Origin: Xanthobacteraceae bacterium
GTDB taxonomy: Bacteria; Pseudomonadota; Alphaproteobacteria; Rhizobiales; Xanthobacteraceae
Assembly (NCBI GenBank): GCA_030037645.1
Contig: JASHQI010000041.1
Coordinates: 1 to 48,655 of the forward strand
Direction of reading: 5' to 3'
DNA: 48,655 nt
Both the position numbers and the translations under genes were made by a program. The notes beneath the pieces are model-generated. The model was not told the DNA's origin. It saw only the letters and a program-made list of their open reading frames with translations, and ran no database searches. Positions 7,950-16,059 of the stretch are shown piece after piece; within the stretch, counting starts at the first letter, position 1, and each line of letters starts with the position of its first letter.

Positions 7950-8283
7950 ACTAGGTATCTTCGGCAACCAAGGCGACGGTGGCTTCGGCCGCACTGACGG
8001 CCATTAGAAAACTGAGAAGCATCGCAATGGGGCGGCCGATGTTAGTTGAAGTTGGGCAAGACGCGGAGCGCAGAGTTCGGAACGATATCGCAATGGGGCG
8101 GCCGATGTTAGTTGAAGTTGGGGTAAGACCAAACAAAAATAGGGGTGAAACTGCGCGCTGCGGCGCGGCGCGCCGTGCCTTCAGCTCACTATCCGCAGTC
8201 GCGTGAGACGGCTGGCAAAAAAAATCATGCGGCTTGTACAATTCGGAGCGACGTTGCGTCGGGGCGATCAGTCGGGGGATCGT
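7950..8283 (+). other. Intergenic region with decayed repeat copies
   Basis: No supported gene. It contains two identical 36-bp repeats (8021-8056 and 8087-8122) with 66-bp periodicity, both related to the 3' part of the preceding gene around 7860-7890, and it also holds the 5' leader of the barrel gene. A frame at 7979-8206 translates the repeat as IAMGRPMLVEVG twice, but I think it is a by-product of the repeat. Confidence 0.6.
8021..8122 (+). repeat. Tandem repeat: 36-bp unit twice, 66-bp period
   Basis: Two identical 36-base blocks start ATCGCAATGGGG and end GAAGTTGGG (8021-8056 and 8087-8122). The 66-bp spacing is a multiple of three. The second copy continues GTAAGACCAAACAA, matching the GGCAAGACCAAGCAG at about 7880 inside the previous gene, so the unit appears derived from that gene's coding sequence. 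In that frame each copy is interrupted by TGA. Confidence 0.8.
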
Positions 8284-9531
8284 ATGCGCACAACACGCAT
8301 TTGGCATCTGCTGCTGGCGCTGGCAGCGGGAGGGGCGATCTGGGCAATCTCCACTCCAGCCCAAGCACAGCTTGTGGCAGGTTGTTCGTGTCCCGCCGGC
8401 TTCGATCCGGTTTCGGGCACGACCTGCATGAAGGGACCGGTGACGACGCCGGCAATCTGTCCATTCAACAACATTGGTCACATTGCCGCCGCCCAGCAGC
8501 AACAGTCATTTTGGGGCATCGAAACAATCCTCCAGCAAAGGCGTGACCAAATCCAAGCGACGCCGGTTCCCGGCGCAATGAGTTCGAGGGTTTCAGGCTA
8601 TTCATCGTCGAGCTTGGACGAAGATACGGGCGCTCTCGGATATTCCGGTCAATCCCAGAAGACCAACCCGTTGGCCTCCAGCCTTTACGATGTGGCGCCA
8701 TCGTCGGAGACGGCCAACCCGGTTTGGGGCGCCTGGGTTCAGGGCTTGGGGGAGTGGGAGCACGACGATCCGCTGTCGGAATCCGATATCGGACACTTCA
8801 ACACGACCTATACCGCGCAAGGTGGAGTCGATCATACACAGCAAGGTGTGATCTCCGCCGACGACGCCTTGGTGCTCGGCGTCGTCTCAAGCTGGACAAG
8901 CACGCACGTCAGCTACGACAACACGCCGACCACGATGGATTTAGTGGGTCCGGGGGTCGGCGTTTATAGCGAATATGTAAAGGGCGGATTTTCCACTGAC
9001 CTGACGGCGAAACTCGACTTCCTGCAAATGGGCCAGGATTTCGGCGGTGCGGCTCCCAACGTGTCGATCGGCATCACGAATGCCGGCGTAAGCGGAAATG
9101 CGCAATACAAGTTCACGGGGACGGGCAACGACTTTGTGGAGCCCACGATGGGTTTCACGCTCACACATACCGGTTTTGCCAGCGGGGCCGCTGCGCTCGG
9201 TTTGGAAGACGCCTACACCGTTCGGCTCCAGGCCGGCGTGCGCCTGGGTACGACGTGGGACGCGGGTAACAATATCAGCGTGGACGCAAGCCTGAAGGGC
9301 CTCGTTTACGGCGATGCGATCGCGCAGGGAACGAGCATCACCGGCGCTCCTGCGACGACGCTCACTTCGTCGATCTCGCCATCGGATGAAGGGTTGGTTC
9401 GCGGCGAACTTGACCCCGAGCTCTGCTTCAATCTGGCAGACGGCTACAGCGTCTCGCTCTCGGGCCAACTCCAGTTTGGCGAAGCGATAATGGCCGGATC
9501 GGCCGGATTCAATCTGCGAAGGCAGTTTTAA
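8284..9531 (+). CDS. Outer membrane beta-barrel (autotransporter-type) protein
   Basis: A 415-aa exported protein. It begins with a signal peptide (basic start, hydrophobic core, cleavage near AQA-QL), followed by a short cysteine-rich segment (VAGCSCPAGFDPVSGTTC, with another Cys soon after). The rest alternates Gly/aromatic strands such as VWGAWVQGLGEWEHDD, GVGVYSEYVKGGFSTDLTAK and LQAGVRLGTTWDAG, and ends in Phe (GSAGFNLRRQF), typical for a barrel inserted by the BAM complex. It resembles autotransporter barrel domains without a long passenger. ATG at 8284 after GGGGAT; the frame is open from 8203 but the signal peptide decides the start. It follows the YkgJ and His-rich genes in the same direction. 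A surface or export role is inferred. Confidence 0.8.
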   Translation: MRTTRIWHLLLALAAGGAIWAISTPAQAQLVAGCSCPAGFDPVSGTTCMKGPVTTPAICPFNNIGHIAAAQQQQSFWGIETILQQRRDQIQATPVPGAMSSRVSGYSSSSLDEDTGALGYSGQSQKTNPLASSLYDVAPSSETANPVWGAWVQGLGEWEHDDPLSESDIGHFNTTYTAQGGVDHTQQGVISADDALVLGVVSSWTSTHVSYDNTPTTMDLVGPGVGVYSEYVKGGFSTDLTAKLDFLQMGQDFGGAAPNVSIGITNAGVSGNAQYKFTGTGNDFVEPTMGFTLTHTGFASGAAALGLEDAYTVRLQAGVRLGTTWDAGNNISVDASLKGLVYGDAIAQGTSITGAPATTLTSSISPSDEGLVRGELDPELCFNLADGYSVSLSGQLQFGEAIMAGSAGFNLRRQF

Positions 9532-10072
9532 GGCAATCGTTCTGTGCGCCCTATTTGATGTTTTTGGGCGGCGTTTTGCGCGCTTCCGCCGAGCCTCCCG
9601 GAGCCGATTTCTGGGAAGATTTTGCCGGCCATGCAGCTATTGGCTTTGTGATTTTATTTTTATTGGTCGGAGCGGCGAGATTTGAACTCGCGACCCCCAG
9701 TCCCCCAGACTGGTGCGCTAACCGGGCTGCGCTACGCTCCGAAGTCGGGAAAGTTCCGAAATTTCCTTCCATTTACGCTTTTTCAGCCGGTTGGCAAATC
9801 GGGTCGTGCGTCGGAGTCCAAAGCCAACAGCCTTCATTTGCGCGTCACAGATAAATTTCTGTATATCTTTCGTGTAAATCTATCCGTCATCTATCTATTC
9901 CAGCTGAACTTGTATACATCTCATATCTTTTATCATCGTTTTATGTATTCGTGCGAAGTATTTATGGGTCGAACACTATATTCCTCGTGTCGCCAACGCT
10001 ACTCCGTTGCGACTACGCGCGTTTGCGACCCGTCCCGGGTGCGCGCCGCCGCAGCCTCAATTGGAGGAAACG
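9532..10072. other. Intergenic region with tRNA-Pro and an AT-rich tract
   Basis: Apart from the tRNA-Pro gene on the minus strand (9664-9741) I see no gene. Bases about 9845-9985 are much richer in A and T than the surroundings and contain many TATA-like words, and probably hold the promoter of the small secreted protein at 10073. Open frames crossing the tRNA are not real. Confidence 0.6.
9664..9741 (-). tRNA. tRNA-Pro (anticodon GGG)
   Basis: On the minus strand the acceptor stem CGGAGCG pairs with CGCTCCG, the discriminator is A and CCA is encoded (9664-9666). The anticodon arm is CCAGT, loop CTGGGGG, ACTGG, giving anticodon GGG, and the T arm contains GTTCAAATC. It reads proline CCC codons. 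Length is 78 nt with CCA. Confidence 0.95.
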
Positions 10073-10384
10073 ATGAGCAAACAGACTTTTGCTATTGCCG
10101 CACTGGCCCTCGGCGCCGTTCTGGCCTCTGTTCCAGCCATGGCGCAAAGCGCTGCCCGTAGCCCGGACGACGGTGGTCTCGTCCAAGCGCAGCAAGGCGA
10201 CTATTACGCACCGCAGACGTCGACGACCCGCTCGTCGAGCGCCCCAGCATACTACGGTCGTCCACTCAATGATGGCGGCATGGTTCCGGAACCGTCCGGC
10301 CAGCGTCTGTACAACTCGGCCCCAGATCGCATGTCGAATGCTCCTGGGCATCTGGGTCGGCCGCTCAACGACGGCGGTTTCTGA
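10073..10384 (+). CDS. Small secreted protein with DGG repeats
   Basis: I do not recognise the family. The 103-aa protein has a clear signal peptide (MSKQTFAIAALALGAVLAS, cleavage after AMA-Q). The mature part contains three copies of a short repeat: ARSPDDGGLV, YYGRPLNDGGMV and LGRPLNDGGF, the last forming the C-terminus. Between them it is rich in Tyr, Ser and Pro and has no cysteine. The start is supported by GGAGG seven bases upstream of the ATG. It lies just before the convergent flippase gene, so it may or may not belong to the polysaccharide locus. Acidic-Gly repeats could bind calcium, but this is speculation. Confidence 0.75.
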   Translation: MSKQTFAIAALALGAVLASVPAMAQSAARSPDDGGLVQAQQGDYYAPQTSTTRSSSAPAYYGRPLNDGGMVPEPSGQRLYNSAPDRMSNAPGHLGRPLNDGGF

Positions 10385-10391
10385 ACGGCGA

Positions 10392-11861
10392 TTAGCTCGG
10401 CAGGTTGCCCGGAGTGGATTGAGCTTTGAAGGGGCCCGGCTCTGATGCCGACAGAGCCGGGCTCTGATGTTCGGGCAAGAACCGTCCGGAAATGGCCGAC
10501 TGCTCCCGCGGCGCGGCCGTGCCCGTGCCCTGATGAGCGAGATGGATTGGTCCTCGCAGCGCCGCCACGCTGTAACAGATAGCGCCGGCCGCATAAACGC
10601 CCGCGTAGACGGCAAGAAATCCGACAATGTCGAACTTGGCCATGACCGCCAGCGCGGTCGCCGCGATCATCGCAACGGCGACAACGATGCCGATGCGCGC
10701 GATCTCGCGGAAATAGCCCGTGTGCAGCAGGAGTGACTGCGACACCATGTGCACAAGGCTGGCGAGTAGCAGGACGATGAGAATAGTTGCAACCGGCGGC
10801 GGAACCGTCGCCGCTGACCGCAGCAGAAACATGAACAATGGTTGCGCGGCGAAGATCAGCAAACCGCAGGCGAATGCGGCCGGAATGAAACAAAGCGCCG
10901 CCGCAAGCAATGTCGTCCTGACCAGCCGCGATGCATCCCGGGCGGCGAGGGCACGCGTCTGACCGGGCACCGCGAGATCACAAGCAGCAATGTAAATCAT
11001 GCTTGCGCCGCGAAAGATGCGAAACGTGGCCTCGAGTATGATCACCGGCGCGCCGAGGCCGAATGCCACCGGCACGACGTAATATGGGAACATGTAGGTG
11101 AAGAGGTCGCTCAAAGCGGACGTGCCGCTGCGCGTGATCGCCTTCTTGTGGGAGCGAAAGAAATCCGCAAGCTCGCGTGCGAAGCCGCGAGCGGGCAATG
11201 CCAGCGCACCGTGCCGCAGCAGCTTTGCGGTCGCTGCCGCCAGCAAAGCGATCCACAGCACGTTCGAAACGACCAAGAATGCGGTGAACGGAAGCCCGAC
11301 CAGCATCGCAAGCATGGTCGCTATGTTCATCGTGCGACGGCCAAGCTCCAGCTTCTCATAGAAAAGGTACTCGTCGACGGAGATGCTGATGCTGCGCAAC
11401 GCGAACCAGGCGAGATTGGTCGCGACATAGAGAAAGTACAACGCAAAGTCCGTGGCATCGAAAATTGAAAATGACGGCCGTGAGACCATGATCGCAAAAC
11501 ACGCGAGCGATCCGGCTACCGCCAGCAGCACATAGAATAAGATGACCGCGCTTGCCTGGCTCGCGGCCTGCCTGTCAGTCTTGCCGGCAAGCCGGGCGGC
11601 GCGTAACTGCACGAACAAGACCTTGGCCAGTCCGAGGTCGCACAGCCAGAGCGAATAGCTGATGCCGCCGACGATAATGTATATCGAGAACCGATCCGGT
11701 GCGAGCACACGGGCGAAAACGAGAAGCTGCACCAGCCCCATGGCGAACGCGCCGGCGGCGGTCGAGGAACGAAGCAGCAGAAAGCCGATGGAGATGAGGC
11801 GGGTCGGTCGCCTCTCGGTCGGCGTCGCGTCGGCCGACAGCGCTGCAGCATCTGCGTGCAT
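10392..11861 (-). CDS. Wzx-like polysaccharide flippase (copy 1)
   Basis: A polytopic inner-membrane protein (about 489 aa from the ATG at 11861, with roughly 12 hydrophobic segments) of the polysaccharide transporter/MATE-like flippase superfamily, expected to move lipid-linked sugar units to the periplasm. Landmarks are LLLRSSTAAGAFAMGLVQLL, FARVLAPDRFSIYIIVGG, LGLAKVLFVQLR and FGLGAPVIILEATFRIFRGA. Every one of these has a counterpart in the protein at 17147-18514, so the two are paralogues. The frame is open to 11963, but the longer start would run through a conserved upstream element (11926-11977); I prefer 11861. The C-terminal tail of about 40 residues is polar and absent from the paralogue. 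Confidence 0.82.
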   Translation of the reverse strand: MHADAAALSADATPTERRPTRLISIGFLLLRSSTAAGAFAMGLVQLLVFARVLAPDRFSIYIIVGGISYSLWLCDLGLAKVLFVQLRAARLAGKTDRQAASQASAVILFYVLLAVAGSLACFAIMVSRPSFSIFDATDFALYFLYVATNLAWFALRSISISVDEYLFYEKLELGRRTMNIATMLAMLVGLPFTAFLVVSNVLWIALLAAATAKLLRHGALALPARGFARELADFFRSHKKAITRSGTSALSDLFTYMFPYYVVPVAFGLGAPVIILEATFRIFRGASMIYIAACDLAVPGQTRALAARDASRLVRTTLLAAALCFIPAAFACGLLIFAAQPLFMFLLRSAATVPPPVATILIVLLLASLVHMVSQSLLLHTGYFREIARIGIVVAVAMIAATALAVMAKFDIVGFLAVYAGVYAAGAICYSVAALRGPIHLAHQGTGTAAPREQSAISGRFLPEHQSPALSASEPGPFKAQSTPGNLPS

Positions 11862-11925
11862 GAACCTGACCGGTCGGCCCCGGGGATGGCGTGGCAGGAA
11901 AACGAATGACGAGGCTGCCTCGAAC

Positions 11926-11977
11926 GATTTTAACGGTCCAAGGCTAACCAAATCGTGAAGCAATCCACGCCACTTCG
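11926..11977 (+). repeat. Duplicated 5'-region element, copy A
   Basis: This segment aligns with 13036-13086 (one gap): both have GAT.TTAA, eleven variable bases, then the identical TAACCAAATCGTGA followed by ATCCA and ACTTCG. It lies upstream of flippase copy 1, in the opposite orientation to that gene. It may be a regulatory site or the relic of a duplicated gene start. Confidence 0.6.
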
Positions 11978-12052
11978 TCCGTGCCGGACACGCATGTCGG
12001 CTCGTCCGCTCATCTCAACCCAGCGGAAAGAACGGCCTGGGGCGTACGGGAT

Positions 12053-12868
12053 TCATTTGCGGGCAACGATATACGCGAAGCTTGCCAGCATACGCCAATC
12101 CCGACGCCGCGCGATGCCGGTAAACCATCGATGGACGTCGCGAATGATCGGAAAGACTCCGTAATAGCTGTGGCCGTAGAACGGCAACACGGCGACCTCT
12201 CGATAGCCGATCGCCGATAGCATCGGCGTCATGCGGGCTTCGTCGGCAAAGCACCATGAATAGCGGGCGGGGAAAACCGGCTGACTGTCGTAGTTGCGGT
12301 CCGGTCGGATCGTCTTCACGATCGCGGCCGCAAGCTTATCCGGAAATATCCAGTTGAGCACGAAAGGCAGGGCGTAAAGCGTCGGGATGAAGGCAAGGGC
12401 GATGCCGCCAGGTGCAAGCAGCTCGTAAAGATTACTCCAGGCGCGCGGTCCGTCCGCAACGTGCTCAAACACCATGCGCGAGAACGCCAAATCGAAACTT
12501 CCGCGCAATTCCGCGACACGAGATAAATCGCCGACAACGTCGAAACATGCAGTTTCATAGCCCGGCGGCAAAAGTGCAAGTTCGCCGGGCGCAATATCGT
12601 TCACCGTCAATTCGACACCAAGATCGTTGAGCTCGGCCGGATTGAAGAGCGGTCCTCGGCCGCCGCCGATTTCAATCAGCCGCCGCGCGGCAATACGCTT
12701 GCTGAGCTCCTGCACCGTGCGCTTATAGTTTTCCCAGGCCCAAAGCCAGTCGCTTTCGACGCCGAGCGAGGCGATGGTATTGGCAAGATCGTCGCGGTCG
12801 AACCCCGGCGCGGCGGGTTGACGTTGGACGGTCGGTGATGCCGTTGCAACCGCATCTGAAGCCAACAT
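12053..12868 (-). CDS. SAM-dependent methyltransferase (class I)
   Basis: A 271-aa protein with the Rossmann methyltransferase core: motif I RRLIEIGGGRGPLFNP (glycine-rich SAM loop, around residue 62), an acidic motif II region LTVNDIAPGELALLP, and FDLAFSRMVFEHVADG followed by LLAPGGIALAFIPTLYALPF. This is the UbiE/type-11 layout. The C-terminal third, with RYSWCFADEARMTPML and FYGHSYYGVFPIIRDVHRWF, is not one I can assign. Location among glycosyltransferase genes suggests it methylates a sugar or lipid-linked glycan intermediate, which is inference. It is divergent from the glycosyltransferase at 13116. Confidence 0.82.
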   Translation of the reverse strand: MLASDAVATASPTVQRQPAAPGFDRDDLANTIASLGVESDWLWAWENYKRTVQELSKRIAARRLIEIGGGRGPLFNPAELNDLGVELTVNDIAPGELALLPPGYETACFDVVGDLSRVAELRGSFDLAFSRMVFEHVADGPRAWSNLYELLAPGGIALAFIPTLYALPFVLNWIFPDKLAAAIVKTIRPDRNYDSQPVFPARYSWCFADEARMTPMLSAIGYREVAVLPFYGHSYYGVFPIIRDVHRWFTGIARRRDWRMLASFAYIVARK

Positions 12869-13035
12869 GTGACGACCTTATCGCTCTAACAGACCGCCCA
12901 GCTTGAATAGCCGTCGGCACATTAAAATGATATTAACCTCCCAATTTGCGCGCGGGCTTGCCAGAACGGATCGTATGACAGATCTTTTGCTCATGATGAA
13001 TGGCACCTCACAATGAGCTGTTGTGCCAGTAACTT

Positions 13036-13086
13036 GATCTTAATGGGGCCGCGTTAACCAAATCGTGAGCCATCCATACAACTTCG
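13036..13086 (+). repeat. Duplicated 5'-region element, copy B
   Basis: The counterpart of 11926-11977, sharing TAACCAAATCGTGA and the flanking TTAA and ACTTCG blocks. It lies immediately upstream of the probable start of a glycosyltransferase gene and in the same direction. Its presence argues that the coding region begins downstream at 13116, not at the GTG within the element. Confidence 0.6.
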
Positions 13087-13115
13087 CGCTTTTGCAGCGG
13101 ACCCGCGGACGCAGA

Positions 13116-14060
13116 ATGCAATCAAACGGTTTCGAGGCTGCGCCGTCACAGTCCGGCTCCGTTGCCATCTTGCTCTGCACCTTCAATGGCGAGCGCTATC
13201 TTCCGTTCCAGCTCGCCTCATTTGACGCACAGGACTTTCCTGATTGGCGCTTATATGCGTCCGACGACGGGTCCACAGACGGCACCTTGGCTTTGCTTGC
13301 GGAATTCCAAGGCAGACATGAGCCGGGCAGAGTGCAAATTCGTCGTGGTCCGGGCAAAGGATCGGTGGCCAATTTCCTGTCGTTGGTTTGCGATCCGGCG
13401 CTACAAGCCGACTATTACGCGCTGTCGGATCAGGATGACGTGTGGGCAGCCGATAAGTTGTCACGCGCGCGGGCGTGCCTCATGGAAGCTTCCGAAAATT
13501 TGCCGGCTGTTTACTGCTCGCGCGTTCGCATAATCGACGATGCAGGCGTTATGATCGGGTTGACACCGCTTTGCAGGAAGCCGCCGACTTTCCGCAACGC
13601 GCTGGTCCAAAACATTGCCATTGGAAACACGACAGTCTTCAATGAAAGGACACGAAATATACTCGTGCAGGCCGGGCCGGACGTCCATGCCGCCGTCCAC
13701 GATTGGTGGATTTATCTGGTCGCCACGGCCAGCGGCGGCAAAATCTTTTACGATTCGTATCCCTCCGTCGATTATCGTGTACACTCGGGCAATCAGATCG
13801 GAGCCAACATCAGCCGGTTGCACAGAGGCTGGATGCTTTTGAACCGCTTCAAGGCCTGGAACGATTCGAATATGCATGCCCTGGAAAGCATTCACAAGTC
13901 GATGCTTCCCGAAAACCGTGAGACCTTCGAGCTGTTCCGGCGGTCCAGACAGCAAAAACTTCTGCCGCGCCTTTACGGCCTTTTCCGCGCCGGAGTCCAT
14001 CGGGAAACGGTGTTGGACAACTTCGGTTTGATATTAGCGGCGCTGGTCGGGCGGATATGA
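13116..14060 (+). CDS. Glycosyltransferase family 2 (rhamnosyltransferase-like)
   Basis: A 314-aa GT-A fold enzyme that would transfer a sugar from a nucleotide donor to a lipid-linked acceptor at the cytoplasmic face. Motifs: VAILLCTFNGERYLPFQLAS (N-terminal strand and nucleotide site), LYASDDGSTDGT (first Asp pair), YYALSDQDDVWAADKL (DXD metal site) and VHDWWIYLVATASGG (the region of the catalytic base). This pattern is usual in rhamnosyltransferase-type GT2 proteins. Start: ATG at 13116; a GTG at 13065 is in frame but lies in the duplicated upstream element. The following gene, rfbB, makes precursors for dTDP-rhamnose, which fits a rhamnosyl donor. Confidence 0.88.
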   Translation: MQSNGFEAAPSQSGSVAILLCTFNGERYLPFQLASFDAQDFPDWRLYASDDGSTDGTLALLAEFQGRHEPGRVQIRRGPGKGSVANFLSLVCDPALQADYYALSDQDDVWAADKLSRARACLMEASENLPAVYCSRVRIIDDAGVMIGLTPLCRKPPTFRNALVQNIAIGNTTVFNERTRNILVQAGPDVHAAVHDWWIYLVATASGGKIFYDSYPSVDYRVHSGNQIGANISRLHRGWMLLNRFKAWNDSNMHALESIHKSMLPENRETFELFRRSRQQKLLPRLYGLFRAGVHRETVLDNFGLILAALVGRI

Positions 14061-14092
14061 GCTGATGTCCGGTGACGGGATCATTTAGGCGT

Positions 14093-15163
14093 ATGAACAT
14101 GGCTGGTCGTTTGATCGTGACGGGAGGCGCCGGGTTTATTGGCTCGGCGGTCGTTCGCCATGCCATCGGCGAGTGCGGCCATACCGTTCTGGTTGTCGAC
14201 AAGCTCACTTATGCCGGCGATCTCGAGTCGCTGGCGCCGGTCGCGCGCGACACGCGCTACGCCTTCGTGCGCGCCGACATCGCCGATGCCGCAAAAATGC
14301 ACGAGGTGATCGAAAGCTTTGCACCCGATGCAATCATGAATCTGGCAGCGGAAAGCCATGTCGATCGTTCGATCGACGGGCCGGCGCCATTCATCCAGAC
14401 CAACATTGTCGGCACCTTCACGTTGTTGCAGGCGTCGTTTGACTATTGGCGGAAGTTGCCGGCCGGCAAGCGCGATGCATTCAGGTTCCATCATGTTTCG
14501 ACGGACGAGGTGTTCGGATCGCTCGATGATGGATCGCCTTGTTTCGTCGAGACCACGCCCTATCGGCCGAATTCGCCCTATTCAGCCTCCAAAGCATCCG
14601 CCGATCACTTGGTTCGCGCCTGGCACCACACCTATGGTCTGCCGACGATCGTGAGCAACTGCTCGAATAATTACGGCCCCTATCACTTCCCCGAAAAACT
14701 TATTCCGCTGACGATCATCAAGGCGCTCGCGGGCGAGAAGTTGCCGGTCTACGGCAATGGCATGAATGTCCGCGACTGGCTTTATGTCGAGGATCATGCC
14801 CGCGCCCTCGTCAGGGTGGCGCTCACAGGCAAAATCGGCGAGACCTATTGCATCGGCGGTCGCAGCGAGCGCAACAACCTCGCCGTGGTGCAGTCGATCT
14901 GCGCCATCATGGACGAGCTTGTGCCGCGCACCGCGTCGCGACCACACGCCGAGCTCATCAGTTTTGTGACCGATCGGCCGGGGCACGATTTCCGCTATGC
15001 CATCGATCCGAGCAAGATCGACGGTGAGCTTGGTTGGCAGCCGCTTGAAACGTTCGAGAGCGGCCTGCGCAAGACGGTGGAATGGTATCTTGCCAATCGC
15101 GCGTGGTGGGAACGCATACGGACCAAAGGCTATCGCGGCGAGCGCCTCGGAGTGGTGGCGTGA
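14093..15163 (+). CDS. rfbB: dTDP-glucose 4,6-dehydratase
   Basis: The second enzyme of dTDP-L-rhamnose synthesis, converting dTDP-glucose to the 4-keto-6-deoxy sugar. The 356-aa short-chain dehydrogenase-type protein shows the NAD site [41 protein letters not shown] and [15 protein letters not shown] (catalytic Tyr and Lys), and [11 protein letters not shown]. Start ATG at 14093 or 14099. It overlaps rfbD by four bases (GTGA). The usual partner genes rfbA and rfbC are not in this window. Confidence 0.95.
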   Translation: MNMAGRLIVTGGAGFIGSAVVRHAIGECGHTVLVVDKLTYAGDLESLAPVARDTRYAFVRADIADAAKMHEVIESFAPDAIMNLAAESHVDRSIDGPAPFIQTNIVGTFTLLQASFDYWRKLPAGKRDAFRFHHVSTDEVFGSLDDGSPCFVETTPYRPNSPYSASKASADHLVRAWHHTYGLPTIVSNCSNNYGPYHFPEKLIPLTIIKALAGEKLPVYGNGMNVRDWLYVEDHARALVRVALTGKIGETYCIGGRSERNNLAVVQSICAIMDELVPRTASRPHAELISFVTDRPGHDFRYAIDPSKIDGELGWQPLETFESGLRKTVEWYLANRAWWERIRTKGYRGERLGVVA

Positions 15164-16059
15164 TATTGGTGTTCGGCGGCAATGGCCAACTCGGTCAGGA
15201 GCTCGCAAGAACAGCAGCAAGTCAAAGCAAACCGCTGGTCGGACTGAGCCGGAGCCAAGCCGATATAACCAACGCGGCCGCAGTCGCGGCAGCTCTGGCA
15301 ACGCACCGGCCGTCATTCGTCGTCAATGCAGCGGCCTACACCAAGGTCGACGGTGCCGAAACCGATGCCGCCGCCGCGACTGCCGTCAACGCCGACGGGG
15401 CGGCCATCATCGCCCGAGCCTGCGCCGAAGCCGGCGTTCCGCTGCTGCACATCTCGACCGACTACGTCTTCGACGGTAAAAAGCCTACGCCGTATTTGGA
15501 AAGCGATTTGACCGAGCCGTTGAGCGTGTATGGGCGGACCAAGGCGGCTGGCGAAGCGGCGGTGCGCGCCATCTTGCCCCGGCACGTTATTTTGCGCACT
15601 GCGTGGGTCTATGGCGAGTTTGGACATAATTTTCTCAAGACCATCGTGCGCTTGGCCAAGGAGCGCGATGAATTGCGTATCGTTGCCGATCAGCACGGCT
15701 CACCCACTTCGACGCGCGAACTCGCAACCGCGATATCAGATATCGGATCGCGGCTGGCGACCGGCGCAGATCTTTGGGGCACCTATCACTTCACCGCCGC
15801 GGGTACGACGACCTGGCATGGATTTGCCACCGCCATCGTTGCCGCGCAGGCGCCGCTGACCGGCCGCGTGCCGAAAGTAACGGCCATCACCACCGCGGAG
15901 TACCCTTTGCCTGCGCCCCGTCCGGCCAATTCAGCGCTCGATTGTAGCCGGTTCGAACGCGTCTTCGCATTCCGTAGACGGGCTTGGGACGATGAAGCCG
16001 CCGATATCACGCGCGCGGTTGTCCGCGCGCAACAGGGCAGGCCGGCTCACATCGCATGA
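15160..16059 (+). CDS. rfbD: dTDP-4-dehydrorhamnose reductase
   Basis: It catalyses the last step to dTDP-L-rhamnose, reducing the 4-keto group with NAD(P)H. In 299 aa it has the N-terminal cofactor loop [38 protein letters not shown] and [13 protein letters not shown] (Tyr and Lys of the SDR active site), and DQHGSPTST. It starts with GTG overlapping the rfbB stop. Its last 129 bases are antisense to the 3' end of the glycosyltransferase gene on the minus strand. Without an rfbC in the window the epimerase must come from elsewhere in the genome. Confidence 0.94.
   Translation: MILVFGGNGQLGQELARTAASQSKPLVGLSRSQADITNAAAVAAALATHRPSFVVNAAAYTKVDGAETDAAAATAVNADGAAIIARACAEAGVPLLHISTDYVFDGKKPTPYLESDLTEPLSVYGRTKAAGEAAVRAILPRHVILRTAWVYGEFGHNFLKTIVRLAKERDELRIVADQHGSPTSTRELATAISDIGSRLATGADLWGTYHFTAAGTTTWHGFATAIVAAQAPLTGRVPKVTAITTAEYPLPAPRPANSALDCSRFERVFAFRRRAWDDEAADITRAVVRAQQGRPAHIA

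Noticed and set aside
7979-8206. A 75-aa frame with IAMGRPMLVEVG twice
   Set aside because: The repeat arises from the 36-bp DNA duplication; no ribosome site or domain supports it. The repeat is better explained by decayed copies of the upstream gene.
9664-9741. tRNA-Pro as attachment site of a genomic island
   Set aside because: I looked for a direct repeat of the tRNA 3' end in nearby flanks and no integrase gene; neither was found in the window.
9555-9854. A 99-aa frame across the tRNA-Pro gene
   Set aside because: It contains the translation of the tRNA (FELATPSP...), a well-known spurious ORF pattern.
11862-11963. Extended N-terminus of flippase copy 1
   Set aside because: It has no counterpart in the paralogue and would run into the duplicated 51-bp element; the ATG at 11861 gives a normal N-terminus.
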